Shown: piece after piece, positions 11,690-24,387 of the stretch
Numbering within the stretch: position 1 is the first letter of the stretch
How the letters are laid out: the number at the start of each line of letters is the position of its first letter
Assembly (NCBI RefSeq): GCF_008831285.2
Contig: NC_045145.1
Coordinates: 20,148,802 to 20,212,801, forward strand
Length of the DNA: 64,000 nt
Source of the DNA: Nymphaea colorata
Taxonomy: Eukaryota > Streptophyta > Magnoliopsida > Nymphaeales > Nymphaeaceae
Reading direction: 5' to 3'
The notes under the pieces: model-generated
The model's database searches: none
What the model saw: the letters and a program-made list of their open reading frames with translations, nothing else
What the model was told of the DNA's origin: nothing
Position numbers and translations under genes: made by a program

Positions 11690-11970
11690 TGCATGTGATA
11701 CAAATATGTACGAAATAACAAACAAGTATGAGATAGTGTGTATGAGATAACAAAAGACTTGTGAGATCATGAGATAACGAATAGATGTATGAGACAATGT
11801 TTATTAGATAACAAAAAATTTATGAGAAAATGAGATAACGGACGAATGTATGAGTTAATAAAATGTTTATGAAGTAATAGAATATTTATGAGATAATGAG
11901 ACAGCACTAAACATAAATAAATATGGGATATTGTTTATGAGATAATAAAATATTAATGAAATAGTGAGAT
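11690..11970. repeat. Degenerate tandem repeat of tatgagataa-type motifs
   Basis: Motifs such as gagataacaaaagattt and tatgagataatgaga recur about every 20-60 bp. Unit 2 has the matching stretch at 27290-27590. Confidence 0.7.
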
Positions 11971-13283
11971 AACGGTATGAGGGTACAAAAAAACGGTTTT
12001 TCGCTGCCAGTGATGTGGCTGTATAATATCGGGTGCCCATGCGGTGACGCTTGGCGCTAACCTACTTCTTTTTGGACATGTAAGAAATTTTAAATTAATT
12101 TTATTTTGACGAAATAGACAAACAAACTTTTTATATTGATATGTACAGTGTCGCTGTTGCACTTTTTTATATAACCAATCTGATAATAATGTCTAAGGAT
12201 TGTGACCGTTTGATTGCTCGGAAGGGTAAGTAACCAAAAATTATGAAGTGATTATAAAGAAACAACATTTTCAAGATTAACAATAGAAAAATGACATTTT
12301 GCCTATCTGGTAATCAATAAGTCAAGCAACCAAAAGAAAAAAACTTCATCAATAGTGAGTACTCCGAAATAAAAAATCTGCTCCTGCATGAATTTACCTT
12401 ACGTTGAATCTCTATTTTCAAAGTTAATGGGAATCAATGGTACACCAAAAGGTAATATTTGAAAACAAGCCAGCGGAAACAAGGAAGATCGATATCACGT
12501 GTATATACAGCAACCAAAGAGTTTATTTATACCTTGGTTCTTCGAACTAAGTTGAATGTAAGCTGTAAATCGATCGGTTAGAAATGAGCTGCCATTACAC
12601 GTCAATTCCTTCCTTCGAGGAAAGTCTTACGGTTCATGCTACATAAGTTAGCATCTGCAAATAATGCAAGAATACTACGAAAGTTTCATGTTTTGTTATG
12701 ATCTTCTGGATAATGTTTATTACGTTTTCTCTTGAAAATCATACCAGTCCGTTCCAGATGAGATTTGGAACATGCAGATATATGTTCGTATCTAAATAGG
12801 GAGTAAATCAAACGAGAAAGAGACACATAGTGGTACTTTCGCATAAATCTAGGCTGTTTGGGCTAGCTGGACCATGTACAACAAATTTCTTTCTTTTCTT
12901 TGTCTTTTTCACGATCCTTTTACCAAAAGGAGATCTGATGTACTTTAGGAAAAGTTAATTTTCTTCAGCTTCAAAAGAACTTTAACTACTTGAATTAAAG
13001 AACTATTCAACACGTATCGCTTTTTTTTCATATTTGATCAACTTAAAAATGAAGATAATTAATTACATTTGGCGGTCTCATTAAATTAATGTCTTATTTC
13101 AAGAATCATTATGCCATTAAATATAAAATACGAAGTGGCAGGGCCTTTCATATTGGGATTATCCTTTTACGCAGCTATATATTTGAAGAATATTGTGTTT
13201 AAGGTTCATTCTCTTTTCTCAAATAAATAATATTTTCAAGATATTGCTTTTATATATGAAGTAACTAAACTGTGTTTTCAACA

Positions 13284-13317
<34 letters not shown>

Positions 13318-13345
13318 CCGAGAAAGAAAGAGAGAGAGAGAACAT
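13284..13345. repeat. Compound microsatellite (AT)n(GT)n followed by (GA)n
   Basis: A run of about 12 AT pairs is followed by GT pairs and a GA-rich run. The unit 2 counterpart has expanded greatly (29319-29505). Confidence 0.85.
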
Positions 13346-14052
13346 AAGGGAAAGAGGAAAGAGGGAGGGACAAAAACCGGTTTACTTAGCCTCGAGAATG
13401 ACACACTTAATCTAAAAATCAACATTCCTCAATACAATTATGATAGCTCCTTGAGTACCTTACTATAGCACGTCACCCAACACAAACGGTTGCGCTAACA
13501 CAAAGGGAGAGACAGAGAGAGAGATTGAGTGCTTTCTTGATCCCACAAAAATGGTACCAAATGACATTATATAACTAGCATCATACTATGTTCAGTATAC
13601 CAAACGCAGGTCTGTACTCCATGCAATGCTATTCCTACCCAAACAAAAAAAGTGGGGATAACTTTTCTCCGTCTTCTCATGAATTTTCCACATCAGAAGT
13701 GCGTGGAGTCTGCCCTTGATGAACAATCATTCTCCATCGTTTAAATAAAGGGCGTGCAGTTTCGTTCCAAATGCACAACATTGTCAACGTTACCTGGACA
13801 CGAAAAGGAACAAGACAAAAGGCAATCGGGAACAGGGAACTAAATCGACATGCTTAGGTTTTGATTAGTGGTGAAGCTAGAAATTCGAGTCACCGGAGCA
13901 CACATATATAAACATTTAATTTGAGGGGTTTCAGGACTGTCGTCCAAGGAGCTTCAAAGCTCTAGATCTGACAATAAACTTTGTCATTGAAGTGTAAAAA
14001 GAATGAAAGTAAAGAATAAAGAGTTAAAGGTGGGTGCAATAATTCCTAGTCC

Positions 14053-14298
14053 ATGGAAAGCCTCCATCCGTCGATCTTAACTGATAGCAGGACACCCATT
14101 CAATGTTTTTATGCTATTAACTTGGTCCTTAGAATGGTTGCAAAATTACTATTACTAGCATTAAATCTGCATCTGATTATGGTAGATGGTTTTATCAATT
14201 TCCTTTGTGATTGCAAAATTATTATCGAGATTATCTTCGCAATCTCCTTATTCATCGTGATCTTCTTTGCATCATTTTTCTTAAGAATTGCAACATAA
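14053..14298 (+). CDS. Possible small hydrophobic ORF in the 3' flank of A1 (uncertain)
   Basis: The plus-strand frame encodes 81 residues with a strongly hydrophobic C-terminal half, including an Ile/Phe-rich stretch that could span a membrane and a final FFASFF. The copy in unit 2 (30005-30325) keeps the same frame from TPIQC to the stop. The two differ by a 6-bp, frame-preserving indel and several replacements. The amino ends differ by a frame shift, so a common start is not supported. It lies antisense to the MYB 3' region, about 180 bp beyond the stop codon. I do not recognise the product. It may simply be the complement of a MYB 3' UTR. Confidence 0.2.
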   Translation: MESLHPSILTDSRTPIQCFYAINLVLRMVAKLLLLALNLHLIMVDGFINFLCDCKIIIEIIFAISLFIVIFFASFFLRIAT

Positions 14299-14473
14299 CG
14301 ACTTGTCTTAATGATGCATGACTATCATTTTCATCATTCCTCAAACCGGACGTCAATGCAAAGAGTCCAAGATTGTTGTAGAGATTTCTAAAAGTGAATT
14401 GGGTTATTGCTTCGATGAAGGCAACAAACACTTGGTCGAGCCCCTGTTCTTTTTCAACAAGCGGCTTTGTTCT

Positions 14474-16779
14474 TCATATCGCAGGTTCATCATCATCTTT
14501 TGGCAAGTCAGAAGGGGCCTCTGCACCTGTGGTTCCACCACTAATGTCGAAAGTGCTCCAAAACTCCGGATCTGACAATAACTTCTCCCATTCAAGTTCC
14601 CCCTGATCTGTAGGACCAGTTGTCGCTTGATGAGGCAACTCTCTCCCATCTAAGTCGAGCAATATTTCGGGAAGCCATTCAAGTTCGGCTGGAGTAGGAG
14701 CTGTTGTTGCTTGAAGAGGGAATTCTTTGCCATCTAAGTCGAACAATATTTCAGGAAGCAATAATGCTTCTTCTCCAGTTTGATGAGGTGCCTCGAGTTC
14801 TCCTCCTCCTCCTCTTCCAATTTCTACCCCTCTTCCTTGAATGCTGAATGGGTCGAACCAGCTAGAGAAGCAGAACTGTTCTTCTGTAAAGTAATCTGCA
14901 GGCTCTTCTGTTGTGGGCACCTGCTGCGTCTTGAACCAGTGCGGTGCTTTCACGGTAGGCCTGTAAGCTTGCGGCTTCACGACGACAACGGAAGGGATTG
15001 GCGGCGCTTCCTTTGGCCGTTGATAGGTCACCATTTTCTTACACAAGTGAGAGTTCCATCGATTTTTTATGTCGTTGGCCGTCCTTCCCAGCATTCTCCC
15101 AGCAATCAACGACCATCTTATTCATCACACACTCGTAAGAAAATGTCAGTAGAATAGTATATTCTTAGCTTTGGTTGAGTAAGCTCGTCTTTAATTAAAT
15201 AAAATGAGACGCAAGACAAAAAATGATAACTTTATTTAACTTTTATGAATTTGAGTGCACTTTAATTTTGTCTAATAGTCAGGCGCATCTTCCCCCCACT
15301 GGTAAGTTTTGAAGAGGAAATAGGTAAACGAATTTGATACTCAGGCTTCAATTCTTCCCTTGGCATTACTATAGTCCCGTCCTTAATTGAATGAATGTTC
15401 TGTGCAAAAGTACTCATGCCCACCTCTTAACTTTTTCAAAACTGATTTTAGAAATTGTGCACAGTGAGTAAAGCAGGAACCGAATGCCATGTCCATGTTA
15501 TGAGAGGCAAATTTAGGATGCTTAGGAAGTAAAATAGAAACACAGAGAAGGTGAAGGGAAATGAGAGGTTAAAGACGTGCAACAGACAAAGAATGGGGGA
15601 AAAGGAGAACTGGTTGTGTAAGTGGACACCTGTTCCCGAGAAGCCTTTGGATTCTGATTATGAGATCATCCTCATCCGGTGCAAAAGGGCCACGGTTGAT
15701 GTTGGGGCTAAGATAGTTTAACCACCTCAATCTGCAGCTCTTACGGCATCTGTTCAGCCCTGATCAACATTAATATAATTGAGTCAATATGCAGCAATTC
15801 GGTACTTTGATCTTTTCAGTATTTCATGCTTAATTTACTTCTGTGTTGCATGTTCAATGCATGCATATTGCTCGGAATGCAGTACTGCCATGTGATGTGG
15901 CTTGTGTACCCTTCTTTTCTTGACTTTTAATACTGTTAAAAATTGCATGCTTCCGTTTCTTTATTATTAGAAAGAGAAAAGAAAGAAAGGAGATGGAACG
16001 TCCAGATCATGTGCATGGAATCGTCTGAATCGCGAGGAAGTGACTACGAACTAGCGGACATCTCATTGAATTAAGCACTTATATACTCAAGTACTCGACC
16101 CACGAGGTCTATGTAAAGTATGTTCGTGATGCTGAATTCCAGTACATCACAGGCATATTGCTGAGTCTGGCCAGTTGGAGAACGGGGTCAGATATAGTGG
16201 TCAAGAGGAACTAGGTATAAACTTTCCAAATTGTAAGGAACGACAATATGACAATAGTAAGACTTTTTTTGTTTGGGTTTGTATGGAAATTTGGTGCAAT
16301 GCCTCTGCCCCGAGTCGTGTATTGTCACCTACTGAAGTGCATCAGTTCGTGCCGAAAACCATAGTCGGATAACTAAATCAACACGCTTGAAGAAGACGCA
16401 GGAAGAAAGACGCACAGAGATCTATAGATAGGAGAAAGAAGATGTGGCGCAAGTTCCAACGTGAGTGGGAATCTGTAGCAAAGCATATTGATGGGTTTGG
16501 CAGAAGCCACAACCGTCCGAGCAAATATCGACGATGCATGCAAATAATGTTCATGGGCTTTTCCCAAAAAATGCAAGCAGGGAAGAGTTATCATTAGGTA
16601 TCCCAATAGAGAGTTGAATATCATTATGTATCCCTGCCTGCTCTTGAAGGAACAAGGTGCCAATTCCCTTCACCGTACTTCTTGATGCATCTACGCAGCA
16701 GCACGTCCTCTTGCTCGCTCCAAGCTCCCCTTCGGATGCCTGCAGGATTAATGCAATGGCTGCTCGAGCTGCTGGCCAT
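14474..16779 (-). CDS. R2R3-MYB transcription factor A1 (anthocyanin/proanthocyanidin-type, bHLH-partnered), intact
   Basis: Three exons on the minus strand: exon 1 16638-16779, exon 2 15630-15759 (130 bp), exon 3 14474-15116; 304 aa. R2 (about residues 15-66) starts [11 protein letters not shown] and continues [14 protein letters not shown] and [14 protein letters not shown]3 (about 67-118) includes [17 protein letters not shown] and [15 protein letters not shown]. Residues 79-98 match the bHLH-binding signature [DE]Lx2[RK]x3Lx6Lx3R exactly. ANDI at 104-107 is a variant of the ANDV seen in anthocyanin MYBs, and [10 protein letters not shown] at 138-147 resembles the subgroup 6 KPRPR motif. 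The C-terminus is acidic, with a duplicated 28-29-residue module (211-238 and 239-267, each LPEIL.DLDG...LEW). Intron 1 has a GC donor and an AG acceptor; intron 2 is GT-AG in phase 2. The expected role is activation of flavonoid pigment genes with bHLH/WD40 partners in the nucleus; that role is inferred from the family. Confidence 0.9.
15630..15759 (-). other. Exon 2 of MYB A1 (reference for the other copies)
   Basis: The exon is flanked by AG (15760-15761 in complement) and GT (15628-15629 in complement). It begins with two bases of a Gly codon and ends with two bases of an Arg codon, the phases usual for R2R3-MYB genes. The 130-bp length and frame are identical in B1 (9119-9248), B2 (24388-24517) and A2 (32014-32143). 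Confidence 0.93.
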
Positions 16780-16845
16780 CTTCTTTTCACGCTTTGCCTA
16801 CAGACTTCACCAGTGCAGTGCAAGGCTTCCTGGTGTGCGCCTTGG

Positions 16846-16853
16846 TTTTATAT
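16846..16853 (-). promoter_or_regulatory. TATA box of MYB A1
   Basis: The minus strand reads ccATATAAAAcc 67 bp upstream of the ATG at 16779, implying a leader of about 35-40 bases. The same motif lies at the same distance in A2. Confidence 0.65.
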
Positions 16854-19800
16854 GGGCATATCGACGACGGGGAGGAAGGCATTTCCAAACCCATTCCACT
16901 TGTTTGGAATCATCTGGTGAAGTAAATGAAGAGGGCGACGTGCCATGGCGGTAACTAGGTGAGCGGACGACGCCATAACTTCCAATTTTTTGGCGTTAAT
17001 TTGATCAGTGCGAGCCTTGACGTTAATCACTTGCTGTCGTTCCACGCCATCTTAATTTGGCCTTCTGTGACATCAGTGGATATCTGATTCTCATGTGACG
17101 TGAAAGAAAATCTCTCTTTGCGTTTTGTATGGTGCACCATGCTTCTCTGTTAGCCAACAATAGACATGCTTAAACAAGCTGTCTGTCGGTAATCTCTTCT
17201 TCGATCCCAATTACCAAGCGTCTTTTCTTCCTACCGACTTAATTGTAAAGCTTGACCAGCGGTGTCATCCATCGTTCTTGCAGTGTTCTACAGTTTTTAG
17301 TAACCAGGTTGCTGTTGCGCCAATTGAGTATTCGTTTATTTTTCAAAAAGAAATTTTCATTTCATTTTTGCCGTCATGGAAAGAGAGTCTTCTTTGTGAA
17401 GTGAAGGGGTACTTTGATCATTTTGAGTGTAGAACATGCAACGAGCATGATGTTAGCCATTGTGTAGCTTTCTCCGGTTTATGGAGCACAATGACTTCCG
17501 TTTATGACAAAGGGGCGACTGATGGGATCACGTTTCCCTCGAGTGGATCTCATTAAGTGCATGTAACAGGCTGGATGTAGATTGCTGATGTGTTAGAATT
17601 TAAATCTTCTTACTCTGTGCGCTGCATGCTCAACCAGCGGTCCGCTTCGATCGGCTGTTCCAGTTGGATAAAATGGTGGTGCAACATTGTAGTTGATGTG
17701 GGCAATTGTTTTCACTAACCTACAAAATTTACTTCATTAAAATATAGAAACTTCACAAGTTTTCAGTTTTTGACATATGAATGCTATTTAAAAGATTGAA
17801 ATTTAAATTTAGAGTGCCCTTCAACCAAAAATTTCTGGCTAGAGCCATGTGTTGGACATATAGAGATAACAATGAGTCGTTGTTAAACAACATTTTTCCA
17901 GCTTTAACAAAAAATTGTTAAGGGATCTGGGTGAGCAGCTGCTCAAATGTTGATCCATTCTTCATCTCCGATCGTCACATGTCAAAGTTGGCAGCTTTCT
18001 ATTAAGTTTTTTTTTGGAACTTCCATTAAAATGTTGACTTTAAGAGTTATTTGACAGCAATAACAAGTTGTTACTGTTTTATCTTATGACCCTACTCTAA
18101 AAATTGAAGTAGATAGATTCATATAAGGCATGTTGATAGAATAATAATAACTTGTTAGTATTGCCAAACGGATCTTAAAAGATGAATTGTGTGTTATGGG
18201 TTGATGGGGGAGGATGTGAAGGTAGGCGTCTCCTCATTTCCAAGCTGCACATCATATTGACTAGCAAAAGTGGTGAAGCCATGATTTTTTTTTTTTGGCA
18301 GGTCACATCCCCTTCTGTGTCACACGGTAGTATGGTTGGAAGCTAAAATGCATCACTCTAAATAAATAATCTATAGGAAGTGGACAAAATCCTCCTCTGC
18401 AACAGCGATCCATGCAAGTCGAAAGCGAGAGATCGACGGTCCTCCTAAATTAATTTGACGGGCGAGAGATGTTGGGTGGGGAACGTCTATCAAAGGCGGA
18501 GACGGAGGCTTGGGTCCATAGTTGACGATGATGAGATCAGCCGAAAAGATGCGCAACATGCGACCGCTCGCCGGAGTAATTTCCTGACGTATAAGTGCTC
18601 TCAGAAGACGATTCTCGAGAACCAGAGCGTCCCCCTCACTTCTTTTTCCAAGGCATAATGGGAAGATAAGTTCGGAGAATATCCACATGGGACGTGGATC
18701 GACCTCCGCGCCCGAATGATCAATACGAAAGAGATGCACTTTAATCTTTTTTTTGTCTTTTCCGGAAATTAAAGGATTGAGCGATCGAAGGCGGTGGCGC
18801 TAGTGTCCAAGAAAAAGTAAATTGAGTTTCAGGCAATCATTGCTTTCTTCCGACTTGTAGTTTTGAGCTCACCTAACTTGAATTATAAGGTGGAATGCTC
18901 TTTCCCATTTTTCATTTTTCACTTTCATTCCTGACACATTCCCCGAAAAAATCAAATCTGTTCTGCCAGTTGTGTTCATCGTTTTGTATATTCTGGTATT
19001 TTTTATCCTTCATCTTATAGGCATAGTTGTGAACTGTATAATGGCTGCTTTGATCTTGATCTTACTTCCATTTGGACAAGTAAATTTTTTTAAATAAGTC
19101 TTTATTTAGCGACATTGGTAAGAAAATATCTTATATTATAGTATCATTGTCATACTTTTTTCATATAAGGGTGAGTACACAAAAAGGAGAGATTATAAAC
19201 AAAGAATTTTCAAGGTCAACGGACCCAAAAACTGTATTTTGCATGTCTGGTAATCAATGAAGGAACGAAAAGAACTTAGTACACCAGTAATAATTAAGTC
19301 AGATTAAGTCAGAAATAAAAAGTTTGCTCCTGATCAAATATCTTATGCTAAATATTTTCTCGTAACAAAATGGAATCAATGACAGTTTCTTCTGTTAAGT
19401 GCTACTGGAATACAATTCTAAAGCAAACCAGCGGAAACATTCAAGAGCAATATCACATGTACATATAGCAACCGAAGCATTTGGTTCTTCGAACTAATTT
19501 GACTGCAACGATCAGCTAGAAATTAGCTTATATTATAACACGGAAAATTCCAGTGTTTGGATCAAGTCCTAGTCGTACTACCCATGTTAGAATTTTACAA
19601 TCAATGCAAAAACATCTACGCAAGTTTTCTATTTATATCATCTGGACAATTTTCATTTTTTATTCACCAGTCTGTTCCAGGTATATTTCTTAATATGGAG
19701 ATTTTGAACATGCAGATATCTGTAGCAAGGGCTTAAATCAAATGGGAAAGCGAGAAGCCTTCGAGAGGGTTGGTGCAACTGTTTGGAGTGGGGGCTCGTT

Positions 19801-20114
19801 GACGGTCGGTCTTCATTTCGAGTCTCAAGGGCATTGACATTTTTACTATAAAAGAGGTGCCACTAATGTGAAATTTGAAGTGGGGACAACATTCTCAGGC
19901 ACTGAAATGAAGCCCTATACCTAAAGAAAACAAGAGGTTAGGTGAGAGTTTTGCCTCTTTGCTCAGCGATGGGTCCCTTTCGTCACCCAAAAAGAATTTG
20001 GATCAAAGCATGTTTGTTTATTAATGAATATTGTCCCCCCAAGATAAGATTTTTTGTTTCCCAAGACGTAAGACAAAGGAGAACAGAAACTATTTCACTT
20101 ATTACAAATTGATC
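16854..20114. other. Upstream region of A1 up to the unit 2 boundary
   Basis: This is colinear with the A2 upstream region (33295-37150). It holds a conserved 92-codon plus-strand frame (17278-17556, relative at 33735-33995), a ttttttttttggc-type dispersed repeat (18280-18370), the conserved block at 18370-18900 and one aaccagcggaaaca repeat (19370-19730). None has a recognisable protein domain. Distal regulatory elements of A1 would lie here, but none can be named with confidence. Confidence 0.45.
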
Positions 20115-20919
20115 GCACTACTTAACTGGTATTGAATATCTGAGATGGATTAGTTGTAGTTTAATAACAAAAAGAAGTAAGGTTATTTTGGAGATTTTTC
20201 AAAAATTAAATGTTTTTTTACTTTTTACTTTTTCAGTCTTTTTCGACTCAATGAGGCTCTCTTTTTACTCACCAGGCATATTCTGATCATTATACAAGAG
20301 CTGGCATTTTCTGATCATTATACAACTGAACTCTCATTTTACTGACTAGAGATATTCTGATCATTAGACAGCCAAATGATGTACAATTTTTTGTGTGGTG
20401 CATATAACCAACTTAAGAGAGCGAGTGATCACCATCATAATTTAATAGGTGGCATGAGGTGCGCTACTATCGCGTAGGCGACCAGAAATCTAGTTCCATC
20501 CACAGCCCTCAACACACAGTCAATATACACCTCCAAGATACGAGAGAGGTTGAGGGTATTTTAGAAATTTTTGATGATGAAGTGCACCTTTTATTTTTTA
20601 TTTTTTTACTTTTTTACAATCTCATTTTTGTCCTTTTCAAACTTCATAAGATGTATTTTGCTCATTATACACCTCTCATGCATGTAACCATCTTCGAGTG
20701 GGAATGCTACCGGCAAAAATTGGCTGATGGGAGAGAGAGGAGCCGAATCACCCACCACATTAACTTCTCTACGATTGGACTACAAGTGATTTCAGGAGAA
20801 GTAAAAATTAACCATTTTGAACTGGATCGACGTATTTCATATATATAGATATGGTTTCCAAGAGTTTGACATGTTCCACTTGGCTCGCTTTTCGACGATG
20901 ATCGTTGTAGTAATATGAA

Positions 20920-20940
20920 TGAATGAATGAATGAATGAAT
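20920..20940. repeat. Short (GAAT)n run
   Basis: About five copies of gaat/atga in a row. The same place in units 1 and 3 has only one or two. Confidence 0.8.
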
Positions 20941-21773
20941 GGAGAAGAAAAACGATGTATCTATTTATTGCTTGTCCTTTCGTGAATATAAATGATTCGT
21001 GATCTGCCGAAGCGGTTGTGCCGCTGAGTTCCAGCAAAATGAACCATATGCGGGTCGGATGATCAATGTCAATATGAGTAGAGACAGCTACAATGTTCAA
21101 TAAGTACGAGCTAGATCTCAAACTCTCTTGGTTAAACAGGACTTGAGCTCAACTCGTTTACTGAACCAGCAGAATTTGAGTTAACAAGTAAACTCGTTTA
21201 AAAGCTAGGAATTTGACACGTACAATGAGAAATTTTATGGTCGACTTAGTTTGGAGAACCAAACTGTCCTTACTTTTTGGTTTCAGTAGCATTTGCAATT
21301 TGTTCGAATGGAAGGAAAAAAAATGAAAGGAAAGAAAAGAAAATCAATCATGTGTTTGATTGATTAATTAAGAAAGAAGGAAATGAATAAATAAACGTTT
21401 TTAGTTACCAAAAAATGCAAATCAATGGAAGGGATAACTCAACGTAAATTCAATCATGTAGGCAAAAATATGGGTCTTATATATAACTTATATCCAAACC
21501 CAAACAATTTATGCAATGTTCAAAATAAATCTTAATAATAAACTAGGCAAAACTTACTCAATAAAAACTTAATTACCAAATTAACACAGTTCACAAAATG
21601 ATCTCAATAAACGATGACATAAATACACCAAATACACTTAAATAATATACTTGCATTATTTGTCAAAATAAAACTTACAAAAATGAGGTACAAACTTAGT
21701 GAACTACCATCCAAGCACGCAACGTCCTTGCACTTGAGCACACACTTAAACTCTCACACTCCAGCCCAAGAAA

Positions 21774-21855
21774 GTGAGCACACAAACTCACTAAATTCTT
21801 GCTCAAGACACAGTGAGCACACAAACTCACTAAATTCTTGCTCAAGGCACTCACC
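21774..21855. repeat. Local 41-bp tandem duplication
   Basis: The segment gagcacacaaactcactaaa is present twice, 41 bp apart. Units 1 and 3 have one copy. Confidence 0.75.
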
Positions 21856-22490
21856 ACTCTGAAGGTTTCACTACTTGAGGCTCATGGTTTTTTTTTTAGA
21901 AAGTTGGTGTCTTGGTGATACTCTTTACAAATCCCTCCAAAATTGAAGGGATTGAAACGAATGAGAAAATGGTTGTTGGCTCCAAGATGCCTCCTCAGTT
22001 GATGTCCAATTCCAAAATTCCATATCAAGCGATTAGTTTTCCCATTCAAGTTCGGACTCTGTAGGACCCGTCTCATGGCCGCTCTTCGCCATCTGACTAA
22101 AGCAATATTTCAGGAAGCAATGACGATTCTTGTCCAGTTTCATGAGGTGCATCGACTTCTCCTCCTCCTCTTCTTCCAACTCCTCCTCCTCCTCCTTGAG
22201 TGCCCTTCGGGTCGAACCAGCTGGAGAAGCATAAGTGCTCTTCTCGAAAATTGCCTGATGGTGAAGGAGGTTCTGCCGTCGAACCTTGGCCTTGAACCAG
22301 TGGGATGATTTCACAGTTAGCCGGTGAGCTTGTGGTTTCACGACGGCAACGGAAGGGACTGGGGGCTCTTCCTTTGGCGGTTGAAGGGCCACCATTCTTT
22401 TGTGTAAGTGAGAGTTTCACCGATTTTTATGTCATTGGCTGTACAATCCTCCCAGCCATTAGTTACCGTCCTATTGATCATCACAAGCAT

Positions 22491-22572
22491 GCAATTAGAA
22501 AATGTCAAAAAGAATATATTCTTTCTTTCATGCAATTAGAAAATGTCAAAAAGAATATATTCTTTCTTTTCG
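22491..22572. repeat. Local 40-bp tandem duplication in B2 intron 2
   Basis: catgcaattagaaaatgtca is present twice, 40 bp apart, next to the exon 3 acceptor. B1 and B3 have it once. Confidence 0.8.
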
Positions 22573-24387
22573 AAGAATTAATAAGGAACGAGAAGCTCAG
22601 GTTTGAATTTTAATTTGAATTTAGGACACAAATTAAGCTCAACAATCGCAGAAATTAAATGACAAATACTTTGAATTTGAGCGTCCTTAATCGCATCAAT
22701 TTTCACCGTGGGATCTTCACTTCCACGTCATTAAACTTCGTAGGCATACGAAATTAATTCTCTTATACATTTTTCTTTTGCGATGAAAAAATCTATAGTC
22801 AAACTTGAAAATTGTGCAATGTAATGGTTTCAAACTTTTTTAAAAAATTATACGGGTGAAACCTATGCCTTTCAATTAAGAAAACAGGCAAAGGAAAGAT
22901 AAGTTTAACATGGCATGCACATGGAACTGGTCTCAAGTTTCACTATTGGAGATTATAAAGCTTGACCATCGGCGTCTTACGGGCATTAAATATCCTGATC
23001 GCTTTTGCTGTTTCCTAAATTCGGTATGAACTTTCTACAAGCGGTTCCAATCGGGTGGTAACCTTTCATCAACGCGTGCTAGACTTGCATTGCATGAATT
23101 CTTTTCTAATGCACAAGTAGTTGTCGTTCCTTCGCATATGGTGAATTTTACATAGCCAAATTGAGGAAAGTGCATCTGTGTTTGCTTGCAATCCTTTAAA
23201 ATTCAAAACCGATTTGGTTTATAATCATCAATCCAAGAAAAGTCCTGCAAGCTTCGCCCTTTTCGTGTAAAAAAGAAGCTGGGGTCGATCCGCTGGTGGT
23301 GGCTGAAGAGTCTCACCGGCCCCTCTTGCGGCTCCGCCATGTGCTCCCTCGGACGGTCGTGGCCGTGTTCCGGCTGAAAGAAGGGGACTGCTTGGTCGAT
23401 CGGGTGGTCAGTGCTCTACCATTATCTGCAGCGGACAAGTATTTCGTCTTTCAGTTGTTCTTGGCACATGATCGGTCGTCCTTCCTCGAATTAAGGCTTT
23501 CCACTTTACGTTTTCTGTGTTCCGATTTTGATTTTGATTTTGATTTTTGTTTATGAATGAGGTGTCTCTAACCTACTGTTCTTCTTCCTTTATTGTGACT
23601 ACAATGTTCTCCAGAGTACCACCTAGGACTGCTAGCGTAAATATTACAATATTAATGAAAATAATTCAACAAAAAAACCCACGCTCAACAATTACCGCTC
23701 ATCTTTTTATAAACATTAAACAGCTAGTCATCTTTTTCCACCATTTCTCCGATAACCGCTCTTTATTTAAAAAAAACACACTAAATTAATAGTTCAAATG
23801 ACCAATTTATCTATATAATTACGTTAAAAAAATAATGAATACTGACTTCTTTTCCTGCTACTTTTGTTTTCTGTTAACAATCTTCATAAATTTTAAGTTA
23901 CAGAACACACAATATTTCGGGAAAGACAGGAACAAAATGACAAGCCAATTATGGATTTAACTAGCTAGGTCTTATAGATGGCTTGCTTCGCTCTGGTGTA
24001 GCTGATTATTCATATTAATCAAAGGTTCAATGGATGGCCGCAGAAATCTATTTTGTGTAGCACAGAATGAATGATGACAAATGCCCGTTAGAAAATATTC
24101 TAGCAGAAAATATTCTTCCCTTGGCATTACTAAAGACCCGTCCTTAATCAAATGAATTTTCTGTGCAAAAGTACTCACGCCCACCTCTTACCGTTTTCAA
24201 AACTGGATTTAGAAATTGTGCACAGTTAGTGAATCAGGAACAGAACGCCATGTCCATCTTATGAGAGGCAAATTTGGGATGCTTAGGAAGCAAAATAGAA
24301 ACACAGAGAAGGTGATGGGAAATGGGAAGTTAAAGACGTGCAACAGACAGAGAATGGGGAAAAAGAACTGGTTGTGTAAGTGGACAC
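22573..24387. other. B2 'intron 2'
   Basis: Colinear with B1 5920-9118, but without the 1140-bp hAT element and without about 230 bp present in B1 (around 6300-6540) and B3. No coding frame is recognised. Confidence 0.5.

Larger units (their letters stand above)
9249..14052. other. Region between B1 exon 2 and the 3' flank of A1
   Basis: No intact gene is seen. It holds a dispersed repeat with a ttttttggttgaggg motif (about 9400-9550, relatives at 18280, 24665, 34540, 34670), a conserved block at about 9590-10060 (relatives at 18370, 24780, 35000), two copies of the aaccagcggaaaca repeat (10130-10560 and 12440-12830), a tandem tatgagataa stretch (11690-11970) and a short (AT)n/(GT)n run at 13284-13316. 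Confidence 0.5.
2294..20114. repeat. Tandem array unit 1 (B1 + A1 MYB loci)
   Basis: The unit starts at the motif actacttaactg, which recurs at the start of unit 2 near 20115. Colinear landmarks follow in both units: the GA-rich hairless stretch, a marker segment with ccagcaaaatgaacc (4310 and 21033), B-type MYB exon 3, B exon 2, a shared 5' block, A-type MYB exons 3, 2 and 1, and the A promoter. Spacing differs between units because each has its own insertions and deletions. Unit 1 carries two hAT-type insertions absent from unit 2. Boundaries are approximate, judged by eye. Confidence 0.8.

Noticed and set aside
14780-15157. Plus-strand 125-codon frame, also at 30799-31176
   Set aside because: Antisense shadow of MYB exon 3.
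17278-17556. 92-codon plus-strand frame conserved at 33735-33995
   Set aside because: The tails diverge by frame changes and no domain is recognisable; it lies in the upstream region of the A genes and is more likely non-coding.
22033-22395. Poly-Glu reading frame in B2
   Set aside because: Out-of-frame reading of the Gly-rich linker in a frameshifted MYB exon.
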